Of a DNA stretch of 41,441 nt, positions 7,901 through 15,899 are shown piece after piece; position 1 is the first letter of the stretch, and every line of letters begins with the position of its first letter. The stretch comes from Bradyrhizobium sp. NAS80.1. Its GTDB lineage: Bacteria > Pseudomonadota > Alphaproteobacteria > Rhizobiales > Xanthobacteraceae. The translations under genes were made by a program, and so were the position numbers. Where the stretch lies: contig NZ_LGHL01000062.1 in NCBI RefSeq assembly GCF_001908205.1, positions 1 to 41,441 on the forward strand, given 5' to 3'. The notes under the pieces were generated by a model. The model saw only the letters and a program-made list of their open reading frames with translations. It did not search any database and was not told the DNA's origin.

Positions 7901-9431
7901 ATGAAAGTGGTGAAGAGCCTTTTGCTCGGCACTGCGGCGGGTCTGATCGCCGTGGGTGGAGCCCAGGCGGCCGATCTTCCGGTCAAGGCCAAGGCGGTCG
8001 AGTACGTGAAGATCTGCACGCTCTACGGTGCGGGTTTCTACTACATCCCGGGCACTGACACCTGCATCAAGCTGGGCGGCTATCTGCGTGCTGAAGTCGC
8101 GCTCAATGCCGGCGGCAACTACAGCGGCGCGTACAACGGTGTTGCCGGTGCGAACAACCGCCTGGCGAACTACTATTCGACGCGGGCTCGCGAGGACCTC
8201 AACATCGATACCCGTACCGCGACCGAGTACGGCGTGGTTCGTACTTACTTTGACGCCGTGTTCACCTGGACGACCGATTTCTATACGGGAACCGGCTCGG
8301 GGACCGGCGCGACCGTTTACTCCCAACTCGGAAGCACGGGGGGTGTCTGCGCCGAACAACGCAAACGCGGGTTCGATCTCGGGCGGTACGCTCGGCGTCT
8401 ACTACGCCTTCATCCAGTTCGCTGGCTTCACCATGGGTAAGGCCGTGTCGCAGTTCGACGCGCCCTGGATCAACTATCCCGGCAACAACTTCGACCAGCT
8501 GGTCGGCGGTAGCGGCACCACCAACGGCGTCAACCAGTTCACCTACACGGCCGATTTCGGTCAGGGCGTGTCGGCGACCATCTCGGCGCAGGACCAGTCG
8601 CTGGCCTTCCAGACCAACATCTGGAACACCGCTGGCATGTCCACCACCGGCGTCCTCGGCGGTGCCTATGGCTCGAACAGTTTCGGCGGCACCCGGGCGC
8701 CCGACATCGTCGGCGCGGTCCGCGTCGACCAGGCCTGGGGCCTGTTCCAGGCATCGGTCGCGGCGCACGACAACCAGGTTGCCTACTACGGGGCGACCGA
8801 GGCGACGGGGCATCCGGAAAACAAGTGGGGCTGGGCCGTTCAGCTCGCTCTGCAGATCAAGAACATCCCGACCGGTGCCGGCGACGTGATCAACGTGTCG
8901 GGCGTCTACACCGAGGGCGCTAGCCGCTATAACTTCCAGGAGCTGGCCGCGACCAGCTACTCGATGTTTGGCAGCTCGAACGCCGCCTATCAGAGCATCG
9001 GCTTTGCCGGCGTGTCTGATGCGGTGTTTGGCCCCGGCGGCCAGCTCGAGCTGACCAAGACCTACGGCTTCCGTGGTGCCTACACCCACAACTGGAACCC
9101 GTACTGGAACACGGCGCTGTACGGCGCGTGGGCTGCGGTCAACTACAGCGGCACTGCGAAGAGCCTGATCTGCAGCAGCGCCGCATTCGCTACCCTGACC
9201 GGCACCTGCAACCCGGACTTCAACATCGGCCAGGTGGGTGTCATCACCCGCTGGACGCCGGTGAAGAACCTGACCTTCTCGGCTGACTTCACCTACAGCC
9301 ACCTCGACCAGAAGTATTCGGGCGTGATCTCGTCCGGAGCGCTGAACAGCGTCGCCAAGCCGGCGGCCACCTACGAGCTGAAGGACCAGGACACCTACAG
9401 CCTCCTGCTGCGCGCCCAGCGCAACTGGTAA
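7901..9431 (+). pseudogene. outer-membrane porin (rhizobial/Omp2b type), frameshifted at a G6 run
   Basis: This is a trimeric-type porin of about 509 residues if the frame is repaired. It begins with a signal peptide ([23 protein letters not shown]) and the family's opening [15 protein letters not shown], followed by a disulfide-bonded [17 protein letters not shown] loop and [10 protein letters not shown]. The first frame stops at 8440. The second carries the remaining beta-strands and ends with a C-terminal aromatic (LLLRAQRNW), as required by the outer-membrane assembly machinery. The frames join at the G6 run 8338-8343, and removing one G gives [14 protein letters not shown] without interruption. 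A good GGAGG site precedes the ATG and a strong terminator follows. The gene is otherwise intact, so an assembly error is as likely as true inactivation. Confidence 0.88.
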
Positions 9432-9457
9432 GCTCACGGTCTTCGGATCTGATGAAG

Positions 9458-9486
9458 CCCCGGCGGAACACCGCCGGGGTTTTTTT
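9458..9486 (+). terminator. intrinsic terminator of porin gene
   Basis: A 9-bp perfect stem (ccccggcgg / ccgccgggg) with a 4-base loop (aaca) is followed immediately by seven T. It lies 27 bp after the porin stop. Confidence 0.93.
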
Positions 9487-9603
9487 CAACAGCGGCTTTC
9501 GGAAAATCCGGCGACCTTCCACGCGGGCGACGAAGACGAGCTATGCGATTCGACCGCCCTCAAACTTATTTACTTACCTGAGTTACTAAGCTATACAGAT
9601 CTC

Positions 9604-9682
9604 AGCCGATTACGAAAGTCACGGCTCTTAGCTTCATGCTAAGCCTCCAGAAACCTCCGGTGATGCCCCGCCGGAGGTTTTT
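9604..9682 (+). ncRNA. candidate small RNA downstream of porin
   Basis: Between the porin terminator and the next gene lies an apparent self-contained transcription unit. A promoter-like pair (TTACTT at 9570-9575, 16-bp spacer, TATACA at 9592-9597) is followed by a small hairpin at 9627-9643 (cttagc-ttcat-gctaag) and an intrinsic terminator at 9653-9682. The predicted transcript is about 80 nt and encodes no sensible peptide. Porin-linked small RNAs are known in other bacteria, but no homology is claimed. The evidence is the spacing of promoter and terminator only. Confidence 0.35.
9653..9682 (+). terminator. intrinsic terminator upstream of gcrA tail
   Basis: The stem acctccgg / ccggaggt (8 bp, 10-base loop) is followed by five T. 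It cannot serve the porin, which already has a terminator 170 bp earlier, so it implies a further short + strand transcript. With three A on the other side it could weakly terminate the leftward gcrA-type gene too. Confidence 0.75.
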
Positions 9683-9701
9683 CATTTTGGGGGGCGCTGT
9701 T

Positions 9702-10178
9702 TCAGCCGCGCATCACACGGGCGCGCGAGTTCGGCCGGTAGGCGAGGCGGCTGTGGCCGGCGCAATAGGAATGGCCCTCGGGCGCGGTGTTGCCGCAAAA
9801 GCAGAAATCCTCCGCACCCGGCGTCGAGATCGGCCAGCGGCAGCGGTTTTCGCCAAGCTCCAGCAGCGAGCAGCGGTTGGCATCGTCGATCGGCGCCGTG
9901 ACCGCAGGCCCTTCGGTCTCGCCATAGATCGTGGCAAGCATCTCATATTGCAGCCGCGGCACGGCTCTCCGCGCGCGCGCCGGCGCGAAGCTCCGCTCCA
10001 GCTTGCGCTCGTCGCTCGACCCGCCGCGTGTGAGATTCAGTCGGGACAGCTTGCCGATCACGGCGTTGCGGCTCACGCCGATGTCGGCGGCAATCTCGCG
10101 GCAGGAGAGGCCGGCCTCGAAGTGCCGCTTCAGTAGTTCAATTCGATCGTTGGTCCAGGTCGGTGAGAGAACAGGCAT
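9702..10178 (-). CDS. gcrA: GcrA cell-cycle regulator family protein
   Basis: The 158-residue product has an N-terminal helix-turn-helix (WTNDRIELLKRHFEAGLSCR, then IAADIGVSRNAVIGKLSRL), which binds DNA. A variable linker follows, then the C-terminal motif NRCRWPISTPGAEDFCFCGN...YCAGHSRLAY typical of GcrA. In Caulobacter GcrA is a sigma-70 cofactor acting at promoters with CcrM-methylated GANTC sites; related proteins in Bradyrhizobium are usually present in more than one copy. This one diverges from the classic opening (MSWTDERVE), so it may be a paralogue rather than the essential gcrA. The start is the ATG at 10178, with a weak upstream ribosome site. Confidence 0.8.
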   Translation of the reverse strand: MPVLSPTWTNDRIELLKRHFEAGLSCREIAADIGVSRNAVIGKLSRLNLTRGGSSDERKLERSFAPARARRAVPRLQYEMLATIYGETEGPAVTAPIDDANRCSLLELGENRCRWPISTPGAEDFCFCGNTAPEGHSYCAGHSRLAYRPNSRARVMRG

Positions 10179-10249
10179 TGTAGCGGTCCCAGGTTGCAGA
10201 TGTCGGCCATCCGCCTGCGAGATCCGTCCGCTTCACGTTCGGCACGCGC

Positions 10250-10447
10250 TCACGTCCTGCCATTGTCGCGAATCGACAAAAGCCCGTCCTTGATGGCGAG
10301 ACGGATGCCTTCCTCGATCAATGTCCGCGCGACGCCGGGAACGCTCGTGCCGTGGGTGCCCTGTCTCACCAGTTTTTCCATATAGGTGATGGTCGAGAGC
10401 GCCAAGGTTACGGGAATGCGGTCAGTCTCGGCTTTTTCGGTGGCCAT
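10250..10447 (-). CDS. small conserved hypothetical protein, possible ribbon-helix-helix
   Basis: This is a 65-residue acidic-to-neutral protein (MATEKAETDRIPVTLALSTI, continuing TYMEKLVRQGTHG). The pattern of a short beta segment (IPVTLALST) followed by two helices (ITYMEKLVRQG and VARTLIEEGIRLAIKDG) resembles small DNA-binding or CopG-like proteins. That fold is an inference from pattern only. It stands 71 bp upstream of the GcrA-type gene in the same orientation and could share its transcript. The 200 bp beyond its start hold no gene. Confidence 0.55.
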   Translation of the reverse strand: MATEKAETDRIPVTLALSTITYMEKLVRQGTHGTSVPGVARTLIEEGIRLAIKDGLLSIRDNGRT

Positions 10448-10648
10448 GGCCCGAACGCTAGCCTCTTACTCGGGTACATAAAAGTAACGATTAAGACTCT
10501 ATTTAGGTTTGGTGCCGGGAGTCAAATCCCGCCTGAAGCCGCGGTTCAGCCTATTGGAATCGCTTGGAAAATTGGGCGCGAGGCAGCGCGCCGCGCGGGA
10601 TACCGGGCGGCGGCGTCACGTTGACAGGTCAGGGGAGGCCGGGTCGGC

Positions 10649-11590
10649 TCAGCCGTGAACGATCGCCTTTTCGATCATGCAATGGATGCCCTTGGAGCCG
10701 TTGACGGTCTGCGTCACCCGCAAATCGGCCGCCAGGCTGCACAGCGTGTAGGCGTCTTCGCGCGACAAGTTTCGCGTCTCGCCGAGCAGCACGATCATGT
10801 CGCGCAGTGCGCGCACCGCGCACTGGTCGAGGTCGGGGTCCATCGCCATGGTCATGTAGTGCGTCGCCGTCTCGGCGCGGGGATAGTCGAACCGCAGGTC
10901 CTTGCGCAGCGTCAGGCGGAAGCGGCCCCGGAGCGCTGTCTCGATCGCGGTGACGCAGACCTCGCCGTCGCCCTGCACGCCGTGGCCGTCGCCGCAGGAG
11001 AACAGCGCGCCCGGAACGAACACCGGCAGATACAGTGTCGCACCTGCACCGAGCTCCTTGTTGTCGAGATTGCCGCCCATGGCGCGCGGGATCAGCGAGG
11101 AGATGCGGCCCCAGGCCGGCGGCGGCGACACGCCCATGACGCCGAAGAACGGCTTGAGGGGCAGGTCGAGGCCCCATGGCATGCGGCCGACCATCCGCGT
11201 CTGGTCCAGCGGGATGTTGAGCATTCGCGTCTCGTGGAAATCGTCGGGCAGGGTGCCGGACAGCGGCTTGATCATGTTCCAGCCCCAGTCCTGGCGGAGC
11301 TGGACATCGAGGATCTCGACCGCGAGCACGTCGCCGGGTTCGGCACCCTCGACCGCGATCGGTCCGGTGAGGATGTGACCCGGCAGCATGCGCTCATTTT
11401 TGGCATGAACCTCGAATATCTCCGGCGGAATGTGAAACTTGTTGCGGTCGGGCAGCATGTCCGGTCCGCCGCTGATGGTGTCGACCGTCACCTCATCGCC
11501 GCTCGCGATGGTGAGGACCGGCTTGAGCGCGGCTTCGAAGAAGCCCCAATGGCAGGTTTCGGGACTTGAATGCAGGTGGTGATGGGTCAT
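10649..11590 (-). CDS. acetamidase/formamidase family protein
   Basis: The 313-residue product belongs to the FmdA/AmdA family, which hydrolyses short-chain amides to ammonia and a carboxylate in the cytoplasm. Typical features are the opening HHHLHSSPETCHWGFFEAAL, with SGDEVTVDTISGGP shortly after. Then come GPIAVEGAEPGDVLAVEILD, NLDNKELGAGATLYLPVFVP and the signature CGDGHGVQGDGEVC. The start at 11590 (MTHHHLHS) matches relatives I recall; ATGs at 11626 and 11674 are in frame and cannot be excluded. None has a strong ribosome site. It is a single gene, with a palindromic repeat between it and the divergent YdcF gene. Confidence 0.85.
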   Translation of the reverse strand: MTHHHLHSSPETCHWGFFEAALKPVLTIASGDEVTVDTISGGPDMLPDRNKFHIPPEIFEVHAKNERMLPGHILTGPIAVEGAEPGDVLAVEILDVQLRQDWGWNMIKPLSGTLPDDFHETRMLNIPLDQTRMVGRMPWGLDLPLKPFFGVMGVSPPPAWGRISSLIPRAMGGNLDNKELGAGATLYLPVFVPGALFSCGDGHGVQGDGEVCVTAIETALRGRFRLTLRKDLRFDYPRAETATHYMTMAMDPDLDQCAVRALRDMIVLLGETRNLSREDAYTLCSLAADLRVTQTVNGSKGIHCMIEKAIVHG

Positions 11591-11642
11591 TTGCCGCGTC
11601 CAATCGGTTTCATCAGAACTCGTCATGAGATCTTGTCTTGCC

Positions 11643-11710
11643 CGGGCTTGACCGGGCGATCGATCCTCTTTCAAGAAGATTTCTGAAGATGGACGGGCCG
11701 GTCAAGCCCG
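11643..11710. repeat. palindromic intergenic repeat, copy A
   Basis: Perfect 13-bp inverted arms (cgggcttgaccgg at 11643-11655 and its complement at 11698-11710) enclose 42 bp. A 17-bp segment, ggcttgaccgggcgatc, recurs exactly at 18990-19006. Such elements resemble REP/RPE-type repeats dispersed in Bradyrhizobium intergenic DNA. It sits between two divergent genes. Confidence 0.8.
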
Positions 11711-11752
11711 TGCGTGCCAAGATGATTTAAAGATCATTCCAGCGAGGCTCCC

Positions 11753-12556
11753 CTGTATTTCGTTCTTTCCAAGACCCTTGGCGCCGCGCTGCTCCCGATC
11801 AATCTCCTGGTCGAGGTCGGAATCCTGTCAGTGGTGCTGATGGCGACGCGCTTTGCCGCGTTCGGCCGCAAACTTGCCGTGACCACGCTGGTCCTGCTGG
11901 CGCTCGCCGCGTTCTCGCCGCTCGGCAATCTTCTGCTTTATCCCTTGGAATCGCGCTTTCCGCCGTGGGATCCGTCGCGCGGGGCGCCCGACGGCATCAT
12001 TGTGCTCGGCGGCTCCGTCGACACCGATCTGTCGGCGGCGCATCGCACGCCGGTGGTTGCGCACGCGGCCGATCGCCTGCTGGCGCCAGCCGAGCTCGCG
12101 CGCCGCTATCCCAATGCGCGCATCGTCTTCACCGGCGGCACTGCGAACCTGGTCTCGACCGAGGCCAGGGAAGCGGACTACTCCGCACCGATCCTGGAGA
12201 GCCTCAGCATACCAAAGGAGCGCCTGATCCTCGAGCGCGACTCCCGCAACACCTGGGAGAATGCGATCTTCACGAAGCAGCTGGTCGCGCCGAAACCGGG
12301 CGAACGGTGGCTCCTGGTCACGTCGGCCTTCCACATGCCGCGCTCGATGGGGATATTTCGCAAGGTCGGCTTCGACGTCGAGGCCTATCCCGTAGACTGG
12401 CGGATGGGCGGGCGTGACGATCTTCTCTCCTTCACCAACAATGGTGCAGACGGGCTCGGCAGGACCGACGTGGCCGTGCGCGAATGGATCGGTCTTTTGA
12501 CCTACCGTGTCATGGGACGGATCGGCGAGTTGCTTCCGGGACCGGCCAAGGACTAG
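11753..12556 (+). CDS. YdcF-like (DUF218) membrane protein, probable CTG start
   Basis: This envelope protein has a DUF218/YdcF domain (also seen in ElyC and SanA), a fold linked to cell-wall or vancomycin-related functions. Two hydrophobic segments lie at the N-terminus. The domain follows, with the signature DGIIVLGGSVD, then NARIVFTGG and ERSLIL-like ERLILERDSRNTWENAIFTK. The final segment is RWLLVTSAFHMPRSMGIFRK. The first ATG in frame is at 11831, inside the second hydrophobic segment. The frame stays open upstream, and LYFVLSKTLGAALLPINLLV from 11753 matches how relatives begin (M-x-F-V-L-S-K). A GAGG (11744-11747) sits five bases before the CTG, so I place the start there, with 267 residues. 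Confidence 0.75.
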   Translation: MYFVLSKTLGAALLPINLLVEVGILSVVLMATRFAAFGRKLAVTTLVLLALAAFSPLGNLLLYPLESRFPPWDPSRGAPDGIIVLGGSVDTDLSAAHRTPVVAHAADRLLAPAELARRYPNARIVFTGGTANLVSTEAREADYSAPILESLSIPKERLILERDSRNTWENAIFTKQLVAPKPGERWLLVTSAFHMPRSMGIFRKVGFDVEAYPVDWRMGGRDDLLSFTNNGADGLGRTDVAVREWIGLLTYRVMGRIGELLPGPAKD

Positions 12557-12616
12557 AACGAGAGCCGCAAAACAAGAACGCAGCACCGGCGCACGATCGC
12601 CGGTCCGGAGGACGCC

Positions 12617-13399
12617 ATGCGACAGCAGACTGCCGAGAGGATCGATCTTGCCGGCCTCGTTGCCGATCTCAACAGCCTGTTGCGGCTGAAGACGACGGTG
12701 ATCGGCATGAAGCTGTTCGCGCGCGCTGCGGACATGGAGGCGATCCCGAAGATCCGGCGGCCGAATGCGATCCACACCACCGACCAGATCGTCAGCATGG
12801 CCTCGCGGCTCGGCTGGACCGTCGGCATCACCGGCGAGGATCTCGTGGGCGCGCAGTGCCGCGCGGTGATCGGCCTCGCGCCGCAGGATGAAAAGTGGCT
12901 CGCCGGCGAAAACTATGTCGGGGTCTGGCATGGCACCGCGGAGGACGCGCGCAAGCGTCAGGAGGCGCTCGACGTGGTTCCGTTCGGGCAGTATCAGGCG
13001 CTCGCGGTCAGCCCGCTTGCGAGCGGCCGGCTCGATCCGCCCGACATCTGCCTCGTCTACGCCACGCCGGGACAGATGATCATCCTGATCAACGGGCTGC
13101 AATATACCGGCTACAAGAAGTTCGAATGGGGCGTGGTCGGCGAGACTGCCTGCGCGGATTCCTGGGGGCGGGCGCTCAAGACCGGCGAGCCGAGCCTGTC
13201 CTTGCCATGCTATGCCGAACGGCGCTATGGCGGCGTGCCGGACGAGGAGATGCTGATGGCGCTGAAGCCGGAACATCTCGCCAAGGCGATTGAGGGCATG
13301 AAGGCGCTGGCAAAGAACGGCCTGCGCTATCCGATCCCGCCCTATGGTATTCAAAGCGATGTCCGCGCCGGCATGGGCGTGAGTTACGCAAAGAAATAA
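12617..13399 (+). CDS. DUF169 family protein
   Basis: The 260-residue protein belongs to DUF169 (COG2043), a family of uncertain biochemical role found in many bacteria and archaea. Visible features are the N-terminal helix (DLAGLVADLNSLLRLKTTVI), GMKLFARAADMEAIPKIRRP and LCLVYATPGQM-like DICLVYATPGQMIILINGLQ. The cysteine-containing motif GETACADSWGRAL and the closing DVRAGMGVSYAKK follow. A strong GGAGG lies 7 bp before the ATG. It precedes the two saccharopine-dehydrogenase-like genes by 9 bp, so the three are probably one operon. The function is not known. Confidence 0.88.
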   Translation: MRQQTAERIDLAGLVADLNSLLRLKTTVIGMKLFARAADMEAIPKIRRPNAIHTTDQIVSMASRLGWTVGITGEDLVGAQCRAVIGLAPQDEKWLAGENYVGVWHGTAEDARKRQEALDVVPFGQYQALAVSPLASGRLDPPDICLVYATPGQMIILINGLQYTGYKKFEWGVVGETACADSWGRALKTGEPSLSLPCYAERRYGGVPDEEMLMALKPEHLAKAIEGMKALAKNGLRYPIPPYGIQSDVRAGMGVSYAKK

Positions 13400-13408
13400 A
13401 GGCCGACC

Positions 13409-14587
13409 ATGAGCTCTGCGAAATTCGACATCGTCGTCTACGGTGCGACCGGTTTCACCGGCCAGCTCGTCGCCGAATATCTGGCGGCGCACTACAAAGG
13501 CGACAAGACGCTGAAATGGGCGATGGCGGGTCGCAGCCTCGACAAGCTGAAGTCCGTGCGCGATGCGATCGGCGCGCCGGCGGACACGCCGCTGATCGCG
13601 GCCGACGCGTCCGATGCGGCCTCGCTGAAGGAAATGGTTGCTCAGACGAAGTCGTTGATCACGACGGTCGGTCCGTATCAGCTTTACGGCGAGCAATTGC
13701 TCGCGGCCTGCGTCGCCACCGGCACGGATTATTTCGACCTCTGCGGCGAGCCGATCTGGATGCGGCAGATGATCGACAAGTACGAGGCGGCGGCCAAGGA
13801 GAGCGGCGCGCGCATCGTGTTCTCCTGCGGCTTCGATTCCGTGCCATTCGAGCTCGGTGCGTTTTTCGTACAGGAAGAAGCCAAGCGTGTGTTCGGCGCG
13901 CCGGCTGCGCGCGTGAAGGGCCGCGTGCGCGACATGCGCGGCACGCTCTCGGGCGGCACCGCGGCGAGCGCGAAGGCGACCTTCGATGCGGTCGCCAAGG
14001 ACATCAGCCTCATTGCGATCCTGAACGATCCGTTCGCGCTGACGCCTGGGTTCACCGGTCCGAAGCAGCCGAAGGGCAACAGGTCGCTGCTCGAGGAGGA
14101 TCTGCAATCCTGGGCCGCGCCGTTCATGATGGCGCTCATCAACACGCGCAACGTCCATCGCTCCAACATGCTGATGGGCTTTCCCTATGGCCGCGAGTTC
14201 GTCTACGACGAGATGGTCCTGACCGGTCCTGGCGAGAAGGGCGAGGCCAACGCGAAGCGCGTGATGGCCGCCAATTCCGAAAAGACCGGCCCGAACGCGC
14301 CAAAGCCGGGCGAGGGGCCGTCGAAGGAGGAGCGGGAGAACGGCCGCTTCGACCTGCTCTATGTCGCGATCGCGCCCGACGGCCGCATGGTCCGCGCCGG
14401 TGTCACCGGCGACCGCGATCCCGGCTACGGCTCGACCTCGAAGATGATCTCCGAATGCGCGATCTGTATGCTGCGCGATGCGACGGACGTCGCCGCCGGC
14501 TTCTGGACGCCGGGCGCAGCGATGCAGCACAAGCTGATCAAGCGGCTGCAGGACCACGCGGGGCTAACGTTCGGGGTGGAGTCGTAA
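13409..14587 (+). CDS. saccharopine dehydrogenase-like NAD(P)-binding oxidoreductase
   Basis: The 392-residue product has an N-terminal Rossmann fold (FDIVVYGATGFTGQLVAEYL, GxTGxxG motif), followed by the conserved TTVGPYQLYGEQLLAACVAT and GTDYFDLCGEPIW. The family includes mycobacterial trans-acting enoyl reductases and eukaryotic SCCPDH-like proteins. The next segments are FSCGFDSVPFELGAFFVQEE and RTVRD-like RVRDMRGTLSGGTAASAKAT. The C-terminus FWTPGAAMQHKLIKRLQDHA is also typical. It reduces or binds an unknown substrate, probably lipid-related by analogy. It is followed 29 bp later by a close paralogue; the two share most motifs in the same order. Confidence 0.9.
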   Translation: MSSAKFDIVVYGATGFTGQLVAEYLAAHYKGDKTLKWAMAGRSLDKLKSVRDAIGAPADTPLIAADASDAASLKEMVAQTKSLITTVGPYQLYGEQLLAACVATGTDYFDLCGEPIWMRQMIDKYEAAAKESGARIVFSCGFDSVPFELGAFFVQEEAKRVFGAPAARVKGRVRDMRGTLSGGTAASAKATFDAVAKDISLIAILNDPFALTPGFTGPKQPKGNRSLLEEDLQSWAAPFMMALINTRNVHRSNMLMGFPYGREFVYDEMVLTGPGEKGEANAKRVMAANSEKTGPNAPKPGEGPSKEERENGRFDLLYVAIAPDGRMVRAGVTGDRDPGYGSTSKMISECAICMLRDATDVAAGFWTPGAAMQHKLIKRLQDHAGLTFGVES

Positions 14588-14616
14588 AGTCCACGGTCGT
14601 GCAGGAAGTGTGATCC

Positions 14617-15785
14617 GTGTCCGCGAAGTTCGACATCGTTGTCTATGGCGCGACCGGATACACCGGCCAGCTCGTCGCCGAGTATCTCGCCGCGCATTAC
14701 GTCGGTGACGGCGCGCCGACATGGGCGATGGCCGGGCGCAGCAAAGACAAGCTCGCCTCCGTTCGCGATGCGATTGGCGTCCCCGCGGACACGCCGCTTA
14801 TCGTTGCGGACGCCGCCGATCCTGTGTCGTTGCGCGCAATGGTCGATCAGGCGAATCTGATCATCACCACTGTCGGTCCGTACCAGCTTTATGGGGCTGA
14901 TCTGCTTGCCGCCTGCGTCGCGTCGGGCACCGATTATATGGATCTCTGCGGCGAGCCGATCTGGCTGAAGCAGATGATCGACAGGCATGAGGCGGCCGCC
15001 AAGGCGAGCGGCGCGCGCATCATGTTCTCCTGCGGCTTCGATTCAATCCCGTTCGAGCTCGGCGCGTTCTTCGTGCAGGAAGAAGCCAGGCGCGTGTTCG
15101 GCGCGCCGGCACCGCGCGTCAAGGGGCGCGTCCGCGACATTAGCTGGAAGTTTTCCGGCGGCACCTCGGCGAGTGCAAGGATCACCTTCGAAGCGGTTGC
15201 GCAGGATCTCAACCTGGTGTCGATCCTCAAGGACCCATTTGCGTTCACACCCGGCTTTGAAGGGCCCAAACAGCCGCGCGGCAATAAACCGGTTTTCGAG
15301 GAGGACCTGCAATCCTGGTCGGCCCCGTTCGCGATGGCGACGCTGAACACGCGAAATGTCCACCGCTCCAATATGCTGATGGGATTCCCGTATGGCAGGG
15401 ATTTCGTCTACGACGAGATGGTGCTGACAGGGGCAGGGGAGGAAGGGCAGGCCAACGCGAAGCGCGTCATGGCCGCCAATAGCGAAAAGACCGGCCCTGA
15501 TGCGCTCAAGCCTGGCGAGGGGCCGTCGGAGGAGGAGCGCGACAACGGTCATTACGACCTGCTTTATGTTGCGATCGCGCCCGATGGCCGCCAGGTGCGC
15601 GCGGCGGTGAAGGGCGATCTCGATCCCGGCCAACGGCCAAGATGGTCTCTGAATGCGCGATCTGCCTGTTGCGCGATACGCCTGATGTCGCGGCCGGTAT
15701 CTGGACGCCGGGCGCAGCGATGCAGCACAAACTGATCAAGCGGCTGGTCGATCACGCCGGGTTGACGTTCGGGGTGGAAGGCTAG
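14617..15785 (+). pseudogene. paralogue of the preceding oxidoreductase, frameshifted near the C-terminus
   Basis: This is a tandem copy of the preceding gene, beginning at GTG (AGGAAG site nine bases upstream) with FDIVVYGATGYTGQLVAEYL. Identity with the neighbour is high along the whole length. The frame breaks near 15636. After KGDLDPG the neighbour continues YGSTSKMISECAIC, whereas here the first frame gives a nonsense tail ending at 15735. Another frame supplies TAKMVSECAICLLRD through FWTPGAA-like IWTPGAAMQHKLIKRLVDHA to TAG at 15785. Relative to the paralogue about seven bases are missing. Loss of about 35 final residues would remove a conserved helix, so the copy is probably decaying. 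Confidence 0.85.
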
Positions 15786-15793
15786 CTCGGTAT

Positions 15794-15888
15794 CGTAGGG
15801 TGGGCAAAGCGAAGCGTGCCCACCACTTACGAAGCGAAAATGCAGAGAGATGGTGGGCACGGCGCATTGCGCCTTTGCCCACCCTACG
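15794..15888. repeat. nested palindromic repeat between convergent genes
   Basis: The outer arms are 16 bp and perfect (cgtagggtgggcaaag at 15794-15809; complement at 15873-15888). Inner arms of 11 bp are also perfect (cgtgcccacca at 15815-15825; complement at 15851-15861). The motif GTGGGCA thus occurs four times. Elements with this wording are, from memory, highly repeated in Bradyrhizobium. It sits between the ends of two convergent genes, where the folded RNA may stop or protect both transcripts. Confidence 0.85.
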
Positions 15889-15899
15889 GCGGCGTGCGC

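Noticed and set aside
10505..10535. A tRNA-like T-arm (cggga-gtcaaa-tcccg)
   Set aside because: No acceptor, D or anticodon arms accompany it; it is an isolated hairpin.
11828..14557. A 909-residue minus-strand open frame
   Set aside because: It is antisense to three well-supported genes and is rich in Arg, His and Ala. It is a GC-driven shadow.
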